A stretch of 64,000 bases of DNA. It comes from Paenibacillus sp. GM2 (GTDB lineage Bacteria > Bacillota > Bacilli > Paenibacillales > Paenibacillaceae). The first letter of the stretch is position 1. The number at the start of each line of letters is the position of its first letter. A model generated the notes under the pieces. It was not told the origin of the DNA. It was given only the letters and a program-made list of their open reading frames with translations, and did no database searches. The position numbers were made by a program, and so were the translations under genes. The stretch covers positions 3,468,486-3,532,485 of the forward strand of contig NZ_LN831279.1 in assembly GCF_900069005.2 (NCBI RefSeq), in the 5' to 3' direction. Shown piece by piece: positions 1 to 8,462 of this stretch.

Positions 1-265
1 GACCGGGGCCGCTGCGGATAAGGCGGTTAGTTGGCGGGACAGACTGCGATAGCTCCGTTTGCGATGGGGGCTGCTGCGATAGGGTGGTTAGTTGACGGGC
101 CAGATAGCGATAGCTCCAATTAGCGACCGGGGCCGTTGCGGATGAGGCGGTTAGTTGGCGGGACAGATAGCGATAGCTCCGTTTGCGTGGGGGGGTAACT
201 GCGATGGGGCGGTTAGTTGGCGAGTCAGACAGCCATAGTTCCGTTAGCGATAGGAGCAGCTGGGA
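1..265. repeat. 62-bp imperfect tandem repeat, about four copies
   Basis: The core GGTTAGTTG recurs at 25, 86, 149 and 211, giving periods of 61, 63 and 62 bp. Each unit also holds a GATAGCGATAGCTCC-like segment and a GGGG(C/G)C(T/G)GCTGCGATA-like segment. Copies differ by scattered substitutions. No convincing gene is present. The GATAGCGATA part faintly resembles the reverse units of the array at 22790-23822, but the match is too weak to call one family. The array probably continues left of the window. Confidence 0.8.
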
Positions 266-390
266 TGGAGCAGCTGCGGTGGTGCATCAATAGTTCTTTT
301 AGCGACAGGGCAACCCCAGGGCCAGCCGACAAGCCAATAGTAGGCCGACGGCTTCATGCGGCCAAACATCATGCGCCGCGAGCTGGCGCA

Positions 391-434
391 CAAAAAACGA
401 GCAGAATCCTAGGCATCTGCCCGGATTCTGCTCG
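391..434 (-). terminator. Intrinsic terminator of the deo operon
   Basis: A perfect 12-bp inverted repeat (398-409 with 423-434, arm CGAGCAGAATCC) with a 13-nt loop is followed on the minus strand by CGTTTTTTG. It lies 65 bp past the pdp stop, so it most likely ends the deoC-to-pdp transcript. Confidence 0.92.
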
Positions 435-498
435 CGTGATTGGCGCTCGCGCGTCATTATGTTCCTAGGTTACTAATTACCAGCTTCCCGCCAATCAT

Positions 499-1800
499 TT
501 ACTCCGTCACGATTTCGTGCACCAGCACCGGAGCTTCGGCATGATTAGCGATGCGGATATTGGCGTAGATTTTTTCGATCACATCGTCCACCTTCTCGCG
601 GTTCGCATGAATCGTTACCAGGGATTCGCCCGCCTTCACGGCGTCGCCGATCTTCTTGTTCAGCATCAGACCTACAGCAAGGTCGATCTCGGATTCTTTG
701 GTTGCGCGGCCTGCGCCAAGCAGCATAGCTGCCGTTCCGATCTCATCGGCCACAATCTCCGCTACGACGCCGTCTTCCCGGGCCGGAACTTCGATCCGGT
801 ATGCGGCTTGTGGCAATTTCTCCGGATGATCTACAACCTCCGAATTCCCGCCTTGGTTCGCGATAAATTCCTTGAATTTATCCAACGCTTTGCCGTTGCG
901 AATAACTTCCTTCAGCTGCTCCTCTGCATCCTCTAACGAAGAGGCTTTGCCGGCAAGGTATACCATTTGTCTACCGAGGGCGAGGCACAATTCCTCAAGA
1001 TCCTCCGGCCCATGTCCGCGAAGCGTATCAATCGCTTCCTGTACCTCTAACGAGTTGCCGATCGCGCGACCGAGCGGCTGGCTCATATCGGAGATTACAG
1101 CCATCGTCTTGCGCCCGACATTGTTGCCGATGCTAACCATGGCATGAGCCAACTCCTTCGCATCCTCCGGTGTCTTCATAAAGGCGCCGGCGCCGGTTTT
1201 CACGTCCAGGACAATCGCATCTGAACCGGCAGCGATCTTCTTACTCATAATCGAGCTGGCGATCAATGGAATGGAATTAACAGTTGCCGTAACGTCACGC
1301 AGCGCATATAGCTTCTTATCTGCCGGAGTAAGGTTACCGGTCTGACCGATAACCGCAATCTTGTGATTGTTAACCAGACTTACGAATTCGTCCTTGCTGA
1401 TCTCCACATGGAATCCTTCGATCGATTCCAGCTTGTCGATGGTGCCCCCTGTATGTCCAAGTCCGCGACCGGACATCTTCGCAACCGGAATATCCAGCGC
1501 AGCTACAAGAGGTGCCAGAACAAGGGTGGTCGTATCACCTACGCCGCCGGTGGAGTGCTTATCTACCTTAACACCTTCAATCGCCGATAAATCGATGGTA
1601 TCTCCGGAATTCACCATTGCCATGGTCAGATCGGCCCGCTCCCGTTCTGTCATGTCGCGGAAATATATCGCCATAGCAAAGGCGCTCATTTGATAGTCCG
1701 GAATGTCTCCGTTCGTGTAACCTTCAATAACAAAGTTGATCTCCTCTGTCGTCAGCTCTTTGCCGTCCCGTTTCTTCGCAATCAAATCAACCATTCTCAT
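499..1800 (-). CDS. pdp: Pyrimidine-nucleoside phosphorylase
   Basis: Cytosolic enzyme that splits uridine, thymidine and deoxyuridine with phosphate into free base and (deoxy)ribose-1-phosphate. The product is 433 residues, the usual family length. It starts MRMVDLIAKKRDG, carries the glycosyltransferase-3 signature KHSTGGVGDTT near residue 81, and ends with the family's C-terminal alpha/beta domain. I chose the ATG at 1800, which has AGGAA about 8 nt upstream; a longer frame to 1896 has no ribosome site or homologous sequence. It is the last gene of the deo operon, 171 bp after deoD and before a strong terminator. The sugar phosphate it releases feeds DeoB and then DeoC encoded upstream. 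Confidence 0.95.
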   Translation of the reverse strand: MRMVDLIAKKRDGKELTTEEINFVIEGYTNGDIPDYQMSAFAMAIYFRDMTERERADLTMAMVNSGDTIDLSAIEGVKVDKHSTGGVGDTTTLVLAPLVAALDIPVAKMSGRGLGHTGGTIDKLESIEGFHVEISKDEFVSLVNNHKIAVIGQTGNLTPADKKLYALRDVTATVNSIPLIASSIMSKKIAAGSDAIVLDVKTGAGAFMKTPEDAKELAHAMVSIGNNVGRKTMAVISDMSQPLGRAIGNSLEVQEAIDTLRGHGPEDLEELCLALGRQMVYLAGKASSLEDAEEQLKEVIRNGKALDKFKEFIANQGGNSEVVDHPEKLPQAAYRIEVPAREDGVVAEIVADEIGTAAMLLGAGRATKESEIDLAVGLMLNKKIGDAVKAGESLVTIHANREKVDDVIEKIYANIRIANHAEAPVLVHEIVTE

Positions 1801-1971
1801 TATCGATTTCCTCGCTCTCCAAGAGTATTGTTGTATGCCCTGATGTATGTCCCAAGCTCTTACTGTTGTAAAGACGATCTTGCAGTGCGTATTCACAAAG
1901 CGCAGTTTTCAGCACCGGGAAGATGGGGGAAGCTACCTCAAAATCAAAATCGAACTTGCTCAACCAACCTC

Positions 1972-2679
1972 TTACAGAGAAATAGCTGTTTCCAGCGCAA
2001 CCTCCATCATATCGTGGAAAGTCGTCTGACGCTCTTGTGACGTTGTCTCTTCCCCTGTCAGCAGATGGTCGCTGACGGTCAGAATTGTTAACGCCCTAAC
2101 CCCGAATTTGGCAGCCAGAGAATACAGAGCCGTTGTCTCCATCTCTACCGCAAGTACGCCATAGTCCATCAGCTTCTGCACGATGGATTTGTCATCGCGA
2201 TAGAACATATCCGAGCTGAAGATATTGCCGACATGCAGGTTCAAGCCTTTAGCAACACCGTTGTCATAGGCAGCCTTCAGCAATGGGAAGCTGGCGATTG
2301 GGGAGAAGTCATATCCCCCAAACACATGACGGTTCATGCTGGAGTCCGTGCAAGATGCCTGCGCAAGCACAACATCACGCACATGCACATGCTCCTGCAT
2401 TGCGCCGCAGGTGCCTACCCGGAACAAATTTTTTACGCCATATTCACTGATAAGCTCATTCACATAAATGCTTGTAGTCGGAATTCCCATGCCTGTGCCC
2501 TGCACCGAGATGCGTTTGCCTTTATAGGTTCCGGTAAATCCCAACATTCCACGTACCTCGTTATAGCAGGAAATGTCCTCGAAATACGTCTCCGCGATAA
2601 ACTTCGCCCGGAGCGGGTCCCCCGGCAGCAATATTGTCTCTGCTATCTCGCCTTGCTTCGCACCAATGTGTACACTCAT
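1972..2679 (-). CDS. deoD: Purine-nucleoside phosphorylase, DeoD type
   Basis: Hexameric-type phosphorylase that cleaves purine (deoxy)nucleosides to base and (deoxy)ribose-1-phosphate. The 235-residue product begins MSVHIGAKQGEIAET and keeps the phosphate site LLPGDPLRAKFIAE, the GTGMGIP loop and VEMETTALYSLA, which holds the ribose-binding Glu. The start at 2679 is fixed by GGAGG 8 nt upstream; five extra residues would be added from 2694, over the ribosome site. It follows deoB by 22 bp, so the two are surely cotranscribed. The next gene, pdp, handles the pyrimidine nucleosides. Confidence 0.96.
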   Translation of the reverse strand: MSVHIGAKQGEIAETILLPGDPLRAKFIAETYFEDISCYNEVRGMLGFTGTYKGKRISVQGTGMGIPTTSIYVNELISEYGVKNLFRVGTCGAMQEHVHVRDVVLAQASCTDSSMNRHVFGGYDFSPIASFPLLKAAYDNGVAKGLNLHVGNIFSSDMFYRDDKSIVQKLMDYGVLAVEMETTALYSLAAKFGVRALTILTVSDHLLTGEETTSQERQTTFHDMMEVALETAISL

Positions 2680-2701
2680 TTCTCGTTCCTCCAATGATCA
2701 A

Positions 2702-3883
2702 TTATTTCAAATCAGCCAAGAAGCTCTCGCCATACTTGGGAAGCGTCACGCCGAAATTATCGGCAACAGTAGCGCCAATATCGGCGAATGTACGACGCAG
2801 CGGAAGCTCGCGTCCGCCATTGGTAAAGCGTGGCGAGTAAGCCAAGAGCGGCACATATTCACGCGTATGGTCGGTTCCCTTGTAAGTTGGATCATTGCCG
2901 TGGTCGGCTGTAATCAGCAGCAAGTCGTCCTCACCGAGCTTAGCGAATACCTCAGGCAGGCGAGCATCGTACTCCTCCAACGCTTGACCGTATCCTTGCG
3001 GATCGCGGCGATGGCCAAACAGGGCATCAAAGTCAACTAGATTAATGAAACTAAGGCCTGTGAATGATTCATCTAGAGTGGCGATAAATTTGTCCATACC
3101 GTCCATATTGGACTTGGTTCTGATCGCCTTCGTAATGCCTTCGCCATCATAGATATCGGAGATCTTGCCCAAAGAAATCACGTCATAACCCTGATCCTTC
3201 AATTCGTTCATCGTCGTGCGGCCAAAAGGCTTGAGCGCATAATCATGGCGGTTCGCCGTACGTGTGAAGTTGCCGGGCTCACCCACGAACGGACGAGCGA
3301 TAATTCTTCCCAGCATGTAAGGATCATCTCTTGTGATTTCCCGACAGAACTCGCAAATCTCATACAGTTCCTTAAGCGGAACAACCTCTTCATGCGCCGC
3401 AATTTGCAGCACTGAATCAGCGGAAGTGTATACGATCAACGCCCCGGTCTTCACATGCTCTTCCCCTAGCTCTTTAATAATCTCTGTACCGCTGGCTGGC
3501 TTGTTGCCAATCACCTTGCGGCCTGTCTTCTCTTCAATCCGTTGGATCAGTTCATCGGGAAATCCATCCGGGAACACGCGAAACGGAGTATCGATGTATA
3601 GACCCATGATCTCCCAGTGGCCTGTCATCGTGTCCTTCCCGCGGGATGTCTCCTGCATTTTACAGTAATAAGCCATAGGCTTGTCCGCTGCTTTTACCCC
3701 TGGTATCTGGCGAATATTAGACAATCCAAGCTTCGCCATATTAGGCATGTTCAGTCCACCGCATTGCTCCGCGATGTGTCCGAATGTATCCGCGCCTACG
3801 TCATCGAATTGCGCTGCATCCGGCGCTTCTCCTATACCTACCGAGTCCATCACAATCAGGTGAATTCGTTTGAAAGATTTCAT
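2702..3883 (-). CDS. deoB: Phosphopentomutase
   Basis: Interconverts (deoxy)ribose-1-phosphate and (deoxy)ribose-5-phosphate, linking DeoD and Pdp to DeoC aldolase. The 393-residue product has the alkaline-phosphatase-superfamily layout: N-terminal metal site VMDSVGIGEAPDA (about residues 11-23), GHWEIMG near residue 93, and the C-terminal metal ligands ITADHGNDPT and GTDHTREYVPLL. Its full length matches the family. It lies third from last in the deo operon with deoD directly behind it; a 252-bp gap (3884-4135) separates it from nupC, in which I see no gene. Confidence 0.97.
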   Translation of the reverse strand: MKSFKRIHLIVMDSVGIGEAPDAAQFDDVGADTFGHIAEQCGGLNMPNMAKLGLSNIRQIPGVKAADKPMAYYCKMQETSRGKDTMTGHWEIMGLYIDTPFRVFPDGFPDELIQRIEEKTGRKVIGNKPASGTEIIKELGEEHVKTGALIVYTSADSVLQIAAHEEVVPLKELYEICEFCREITRDDPYMLGRIIARPFVGEPGNFTRTANRHDYALKPFGRTTMNELKDQGYDVISLGKISDIYDGEGITKAIRTKSNMDGMDKFIATLDESFTGLSFINLVDFDALFGHRRDPQGYGQALEEYDARLPEVFAKLGEDDLLLITADHGNDPTYKGTDHTREYVPLLAYSPRFTNGGRELPLRRTFADIGATVADNFGVTLPKYGESFLADLK

Positions 3884-4135
3884 GTGGTATTCCCCTTCCC
3901 TTTTTTAAAGAGGTCGTTCAAGAATTCTGCCCGCTGCTGATTACATATCAGGAAACATCCCTGTAGGGTTGTTCAGCGGGTTTTCGCTGCTTACACATCG
4001 ATCTCCTTGAACTCGCACTTAAATATAAGCAATTCGCAGGCGTCCACATCTGTTTGATACGGACTTCCGGGAACGCTCTTTACAATTAAAAGGTAAACTA
4101 ATTCGCTCTTGAATACAAACCTTCTGGACTGTTGC

Positions 4136-5314
4136 TTACAGGAAGATGCCCGCCACGATCGCAGACAAAACGCTTACCATCGTTGCGCCATATAATAGAC
4201 GCAGGCCGAACCGGGCCACCACATTCCCCTGCTTCTCATGCAGCCCTTTGACAGCGCCGGCGATGATACCAATCGATGAAAAGTTCGCGAAGGAGACAAG
4301 GAAGATCGAGACGATCCCGACCGTCTTCGGAGACAGCGTCGTCATATTGCTTAAGTCCAGCATCGCTACGAATTCGTTAGCTACCATCTTCGTCGCCATA
4401 ATGCTTCCGGCATCGACTGTTTCTTTCCAAGGCACTCCCATCAGGAAGGCAAACGGTGCAAACACGTATCCAAGCAGCTCCTGGAACGTAATCCCGAACA
4501 CGCTGCCGAAAATGCCGTTTACGAGGGCAATCAGGGCCACAAAGCCGATCAGCATGGCGGCAACAACAATCGCCACTTTGAATCCGTCCATAATATACTC
4601 GCCGAGCATTTCGAAGAACGATTGCTTGCCTTCTTCCTGCACTTCAAGGATGTCCTCTTCCTTGGACACTCTGTACGGATTCAGAATCGATGCGATGATA
4701 AATCCGCCAAACAGATTCAGGACAAGCGCTGTCACCACATATCTCGGCTCAATCATTGTCATATATGCGCCGACAATAGACATGGATACCGTTGACATCG
4801 CGGAGGCGCACAATGTATACAAGCGCCGTTCCGGCAGCAAGCCAATTTGCTTCTTCACCGATATAAATACCTCGGATTGGCCCAGAATCGCGGAGGCAAC
4901 CGCGTTGTAGGACTCCAATTTACCCATACCGTTAACTTTGCTTAACACCAGACCAATGTACTTAATCACGAAAGGCAATATTTTCGTATATTGCAAAATA
5001 CCGATTAAAGCGGAGATCACCACGATGGGCAGCAATACAGTCAGGAAGAACGGTGCTTGTCCTTCATTAGCAATACCGCCAAATACAAAGTTGATCCCTT
5101 CCGCCGCATAGGCCAGCAAAGATTCAAAGATCGAGGCAAAACCTCTGATCAGAAACTCGCCGATACTGGTATTAAGCAACAAAAATGCAAGAATGACCTG
5201 TAGAACGATCATTTGCACAAGCGGTCGATAGCGTATGTTACGCCGATCTTTACTCGTGATGTAAGTGAGGCCAAAGACTGCAAGCAGACCGATAATCGCA
5301 ATAACATATTTCAT
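4136..5314 (-). CDS. nupC: Concentrative nucleoside transporter, NupC family
   Basis: Inner-membrane symporter that imports nucleosides with H+ or Na+, supplying the catabolic enzymes of this operon. The 393-residue product is highly hydrophobic with about ten membrane segments and the family motifs GQSEVFISVKKQ (about residues 155-166) and, in the C-terminal core, ATKMVANEFVAM and FANFSSIGI. The ATG at 5314 has AGGGGGAAC just upstream; the longer frame to 5410 encodes unlike residues and was rejected. The gene sits between cdd and deoB, as dra-nupC-pdp sits in B. subtilis. Confidence 0.95.
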   Translation of the reverse strand: MKYVIAIIGLLAVFGLTYITSKDRRNIRYRPLVQMIVLQVILAFLLLNTSIGEFLIRGFASIFESLLAYAAEGINFVFGGIANEGQAPFFLTVLLPIVVISALIGILQYTKILPFVIKYIGLVLSKVNGMGKLESYNAVASAILGQSEVFISVKKQIGLLPERRLYTLCASAMSTVSMSIVGAYMTMIEPRYVVTALVLNLFGGFIIASILNPYRVSKEEDILEVQEEGKQSFFEMLGEYIMDGFKVAIVVAAMLIGFVALIALVNGIFGSVFGITFQELLGYVFAPFAFLMGVPWKETVDAGSIMATKMVANEFVAMLDLSNMTTLSPKTVGIVSIFLVSFANFSSIGIIAGAVKGLHEKQGNVVARFGLRLLYGATMVSVLSAIVAGIFL

Positions 5315-5746
5315 GATGTTCCCCCTACGCTTGAGCATGTTATTTAGTTGTATATTAGATAGTTGTTCAAAAAGTCTACTTTTGATAAGAAACCAATCGA
5401 AGTCATTCAAGGATCAGCGACCGCGATTCAAAGGCAGGTTTTCTTGCGATATAGAATTTCATCAGCCTGGCTGACAACCATAAATTCTATATTTAACACG
5501 AAGTAACACCGAATGCTTATTGGACAATGGAGCTTGAATTTCAGCCGGGCCCTCCGATGCTCACGCAGTTTTTGCCCACGCCTGTGGTACATAATATTTA
5601 CTACAGCTGTAACGCAGATAAGGCCTGCGGGAACTCCTTTCGTCCCCAGCTCTATTCAACCTCCCCGATGCTGAAAAGCATCCTTTTTGAACATGTAAAA
5701 TTAGTATTTTTCTGTTACCGCTTACAAAATACATATAGGAGATGAA
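5315..5746. other. Gene-free gap between cdd and nupC, with a nested hairpin
   Basis: No coding frame here looks real. At 5451-5490 a 9-bp inverted repeat (ATAGAATTT with AAATTCTAT) encloses a second palindrome, CAGCCTGGCTG (5463-5473). No T-run follows on the minus strand, so it does not look like a simple terminator. It could be an RNA processing or attenuation structure that adjusts nupC expression relative to deoC-cdd, or a protein site. No purine riboswitch core was recognised. Confidence 0.45.
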
Positions 5747-6148
5747 TTAATCATTCTCCTTATCCATATCCGCAGCCGAGAAAGCTCCAGGCAGCAAGCG
5801 GGACATCGACCATTCCTCCGTATGCCCCTTAAGATTTGTCAAATAGATCTTGGTATCGCTATCACAAAATTCAGCAAGTACTTGCCGACAGGCTCCGCAT
5901 GGAGATACCGGACCTTCCGTATCTGCAACCACCGCAACAGCCTCAATCTTCTTCTTGCCTTCCGAGACAGCCTTGAAAATGGCGGTCCGTTCAGCACAGT
6001 TGGTCAAACCATAGGATGCATTCTCGATATTACAGCCGCGATAGATAACGCCATCTGCTAATACCGCTGCCCCAACTTGAAAATGAGAGTATGGCGTATA
6101 TGCCGTCTTACGCGCCTCTAATGCCTCTTGAATCAATTTATCTTTCAT
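5747..6148 (-). CDS. cdd: Cytidine deaminase
   Basis: Deaminates cytidine and deoxycytidine to uridine and deoxyuridine so that Pdp can cleave them. The 133-residue product is the short homotetrameric form. Zinc and catalytic residues are visible: C51-A-E53 in NCAERTA and C84/C87 in PCGACRQV. The ATG at 6148 has GAGGAGG 8 nt upstream. It lies 70 bp after deoC in the deo operon, with an intervening stem-loop. Confidence 0.97.
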   Translation of the reverse strand: MKDKLIQEALEARKTAYTPYSHFQVGAAVLADGVIYRGCNIENASYGLTNCAERTAIFKAVSEGKKKIEAVAVVADTEGPVSPCGACRQVLAEFCDSDTKIYLTNLKGHTEEWSMSRLLPGAFSAADMDKEND

Positions 6149-6171
6149 AAGCCATTCCTCCTCTTTGAGAG

Positions 6172-6209
6172 GTGCTTCATCGAAATACCTCTGGCCTCCA
6201 ATGAAGCAC
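6172..6209 (-). other. Intercistronic stem-loop between deoC and cdd
   Basis: Nine-base arms GTGCTTCAT (6172-6180) and ATGAAGCAC (6201-6209) pair perfectly around a 20-nt loop. No T-run follows on the minus strand. It may protect or process the deoC message; the role is inferred. Confidence 0.5.
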
Positions 6210-6218
6210 GCCGCTATT

Positions 6219-6884
6219 TTAATAAGAAGATGATGAAGTTAATCCATTCACAATACTTACACCAGAGCTGGCACCGATACGAGATGCGCCCGCTTCGATC
6301 ATCTTGTTCACATCTTCGAGATTACGAACACCGCCAGAGGCCTTCACGCCTACTTCTTGACCAACTGTTTTGCGCATCAATGAAACATCCGCAGGTGTCG
6401 CCCCGCCTGTAGAGAAACCAGTCGAAGTCTTCACGAAATCAGCGCCTGCCTTCACGGACAATTCACAGGCACGCACTTTCTCTTCATCCGTTAACAAGCA
6501 AGTTTCAATGATGACCTTCACTAGCGCTTTGCCCGAAGCCGCTTGCACAACCGATTCAATATCTTGCTGTACAAAAGCATCGTTGCCAGCCTTCAGTTGG
6601 CCGATATTAATGACCATGTCAATTTCCTTCGCACCATTGTCGATCGCATTCTTCGACTCGAATGCTTTCACTTCGGAGGTTGTTGCGCCAAGCGGGAACC
6701 CGATAACAGTACATACCTTTACTTCTGTGTCGGCAAGCTGCTCAGCACAATAAGATACCCATGTCGGATTTACACATACAGACGCAAACTGATATTGCTT
6801 CGCCTCTTCTACCAATTTAGAAATCTCTGCTTGTGTCGCATCTGCACGCAACAGCGTATGGTCAATCATACGTGCTATGTTCAT
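6219..6884 (-). CDS. deoC: Deoxyribose-phosphate aldolase
   Basis: Cleaves deoxyribose-5-phosphate to glyceraldehyde-3-phosphate and acetaldehyde, the last step of deoxynucleoside breakdown. The 221-residue product is a TIM-barrel class I aldolase with the Schiff-base lysine K152 in DFVKTSTGF and the catalytic Asp in EIDMVINIG (D89). The start at 6884 has AAGGGGTG about 7 nt upstream. It is the first gene after the operon promoter and operator at 6949-7002, and B. subtilis has the same first gene (dra). Confidence 0.97.
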   Translation of the reverse strand: MNIARMIDHTLLRADATQAEISKLVEEAKQYQFASVCVNPTWVSYCAEQLADTEVKVCTVIGFPLGATTSEVKAFESKNAIDNGAKEIDMVINIGQLKAGNDAFVQQDIESVVQAASGKALVKVIIETCLLTDEEKVRACELSVKAGADFVKTSTGFSTGGATPADVSLMRKTVGQEVGVKASGGVRNLEDVNKMIEAGASRIGASSGVSIVNGLTSSSSY

Positions 6885-6948
6885 GCTGTAACACCCCTTC
6901 TATTCTTAATTCATGTATTACTGAATTGCCTTAATTAACTACATGGGT

Positions 6949-6978
6949 ATCATAACATGCAGCTTGAACAAATGTAAA
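6949..6978 (-). promoter_or_regulatory. Predicted sigma-A promoter of the deoC operon
   Basis: On the minus strand TTTACA (6978-6973) and TATGAT (6954-6949) are separated by 18 bp, 65 bp before the deoC start. A half-site TTGTTCAAG (6971-6963) lies inside the spacer and resembles the downstream repeat of the DeoR operator. Confidence 0.7.
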
Positions 6979-6984
6979 TATGCT

Positions 6985-7002
6985 ATTGAAATTATGTTCA
7001 TC
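6985..7002 (-). promoter_or_regulatory. Predicted DeoR operator
   Basis: The minus-strand 18-mer GATGAACATAATTTCAAT matches the B. subtilis DeoR palindrome as I recall it (ATTGAACAAAATTTCAAT) at 15 of 18 positions. It sits just upstream of the -35, at about -43 to -60 from the expected start point, the same geometry described for the dra-nupC-pdp operon. With deoR encoded directly upstream, DeoR repression relieved by deoxyribose-5-phosphate is the likely control. Confidence 0.7.
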
Positions 7003-7123
7003 TCAATATTGTGAACACAGCCCTGCCCCAGTATTTTGTACAAAACCCATACAAAAAATCCCCGTTAGACAAGGTATTGAGCAAAAGAATAAGCTCCATC
7101 TCCTTCATCCAACGAGGATCGTT

Positions 7124-8059
7124 CTATTGTAACAAAGCCTGGGCAGTAAATTGATCCGTCACCAGAATATTGGCGTATTTGCCGACAAGTGCGCCGCGAA
7201 TCGCGTCGATCTTGCGCTGTCCCCCGGCAACAAGGATCGATTTCTCTTTATTTTTCAAGTCCGACAAATCAATACCTACTGTTCGATTGTTAATCTCTTC
7301 GCTGCACAGATGGCCTTCGGCATCAAAGAAGCGCGAGCAAATATCGCCAATTCCCTTGGTCTGCAGCAGTTGCTTCTCTTCCTCACTGAAATACCCCAAC
7401 TGGAACAAAAGCGCGTCATCATTCACGGTCCCGACTGTAAATACAGCTATATTCGCCTGCTTGCCAAGCTCAATAATACGGTGAATATGGCGATCCTTCT
7501 CCACCATCTCCTTCAGCGCTACGCTATCGAAAATAACCGGGAGCGGCAAATACCGCGCAATCGTATGGTAAGCCGCAGCGAACAGGTTCATCGTCTCCGC
7601 TGCATACGTATTGACATGGGAATGACTGATGCCCCCCTTAAGCTGCACAACCTCGACGCCACGGACCTGCTTCTGCTGGAGCTGAAGCGCGACAACATGC
7701 ATCGTTCTTCCCCAGGAGACCCCGATAATATCCGTATCCTGAACCGTCTCGTGCAGATAATCGGCCGCAGCCTTGCTGATATATTTCTGGATCTCCTTGT
7801 ACTCATTCACTGGCGAATAACAGACTAGCACCGTTTCCAGTTCGTACTTCTGTTTAAGACGAGCGCCAAGATCGTTCAAATCCTCCAAAGGGTCAGAGAT
7901 ATCGATCCGCACATAGCCCTGCTCCTTCGCATATTGCAGCAGCCGGGACACCGTCGGACGGGAGACCCCCAGCTTGGCGGCTATATCGATCTGGCTATAA
8001 TCCGATAAATAATATAATCTTGCTGCCTCAATACTCAATCTTTGTTTATCTTGATCCAT
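7124..8059 (-). CDS. deoR: DeoR, SorC-family repressor of deoxynucleoside catabolism
   Basis: Transcription factor of 311 residues. The N-terminal helix-turn-helix (about 18-50, with IDIAAKLGVSRPTVSRLL) is of SorC type. The rest is a sugar-phosphate-binding domain with GVSWGRTMH (about 114-122), GTVNDDALLFQLG and SILVAGGQRKIDAIRGAL. It lies 239 bp upstream of deoC in the same direction, the B. subtilis deoR-dra arrangement, so the effector is probably deoxyribose-5-phosphate. The operator before deoC supports this. The gap before deoC has its own promoter, so deoR is probably transcribed separately. Confidence 0.93.
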   Translation of the reverse strand: MDQDKQRLSIEAARLYYLSDYSQIDIAAKLGVSRPTVSRLLQYAKEQGYVRIDISDPLEDLNDLGARLKQKYELETVLVCYSPVNEYKEIQKYISKAAADYLHETVQDTDIIGVSWGRTMHVVALQLQQKQVRGVEVVQLKGGISHSHVNTYAAETMNLFAAAYHTIARYLPLPVIFDSVALKEMVEKDRHIHRIIELGKQANIAVFTVGTVNDDALLFQLGYFSEEEKQLLQTKGIGDICSRFFDAEGHLCSEEINNRTVGIDLSDLKNKEKSILVAGGQRKIDAIRGALVGKYANILVTDQFTAQALLQ

Positions 8060-8462
8060 GTGAATGACCTACTTTTATTAGAAATAATTTCTGTTTAATC
8101 TGTTGCACACTGCTCTCCCCTACATTTTAACAATTAATTGTGAAATAGGGTACCTAACCGAGGATTATAAAATATTCCCCCTAATAGAATAGGATTTTAT
8201 CCCACGTTCAATTAGCCTATATACACGGTCGTTAGGGTAATATCCAAGTCTTAGGCCTCCAGAATGATCAAACACTGCTTCGACATAAAGGACGATTCTA
8301 TTCTACAACAACACCCCTGCTGATAGTCATTCCTCCTCACCTGATCGTATATGCCGAACGACACACTCGCAAATCTTCATGGGCAAGTTCGCCTATATAC
8401 AAAAAAAATGCGCATTGCTACCATGTAAGCGTTATCCAAAAAAGTGAAAAAGGAGAATGCGC
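8060..8462. other. Divergent intergenic region between deoR and the chitinase gene
   Basis: A 403-bp AT-rich region with no gene. It holds a perfect 13-bp palindrome, AGAAATAATTTCT (8080-8092), 21 bp before the deoR start, which could be an autoregulatory site. Near the other end is a cre-like box (8424-8437). No riboswitch or terminator was recognised. Confidence 0.6.
8424..8437 (+). promoter_or_regulatory. Candidate cre (CcpA) box before the chitinase gene
   Basis: TGTAAGCGTTATCC fits the cre pattern TGWNANCGNTNWCA with one mismatch at the last base. It ends 25 bp before the chitinase start, a plausible roadblock position for carbon catabolite repression. Confidence 0.45.

Noticed and set aside
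517..936. Long plus-strand frames opposite pdp and other genes
   Set aside because: They are antisense to well-supported genes and show no motifs or ribosome sites.
3930..3980. Terminator between nupC and deoB
   Set aside because: Arms of 7 bp enclose a 37-nt loop and the T-run lies on the plus side, opposite to the genes.
5315..5746. Purine riboswitch before nupC
   Set aside because: The conserved purine-aptamer core was not found on the minus strand.
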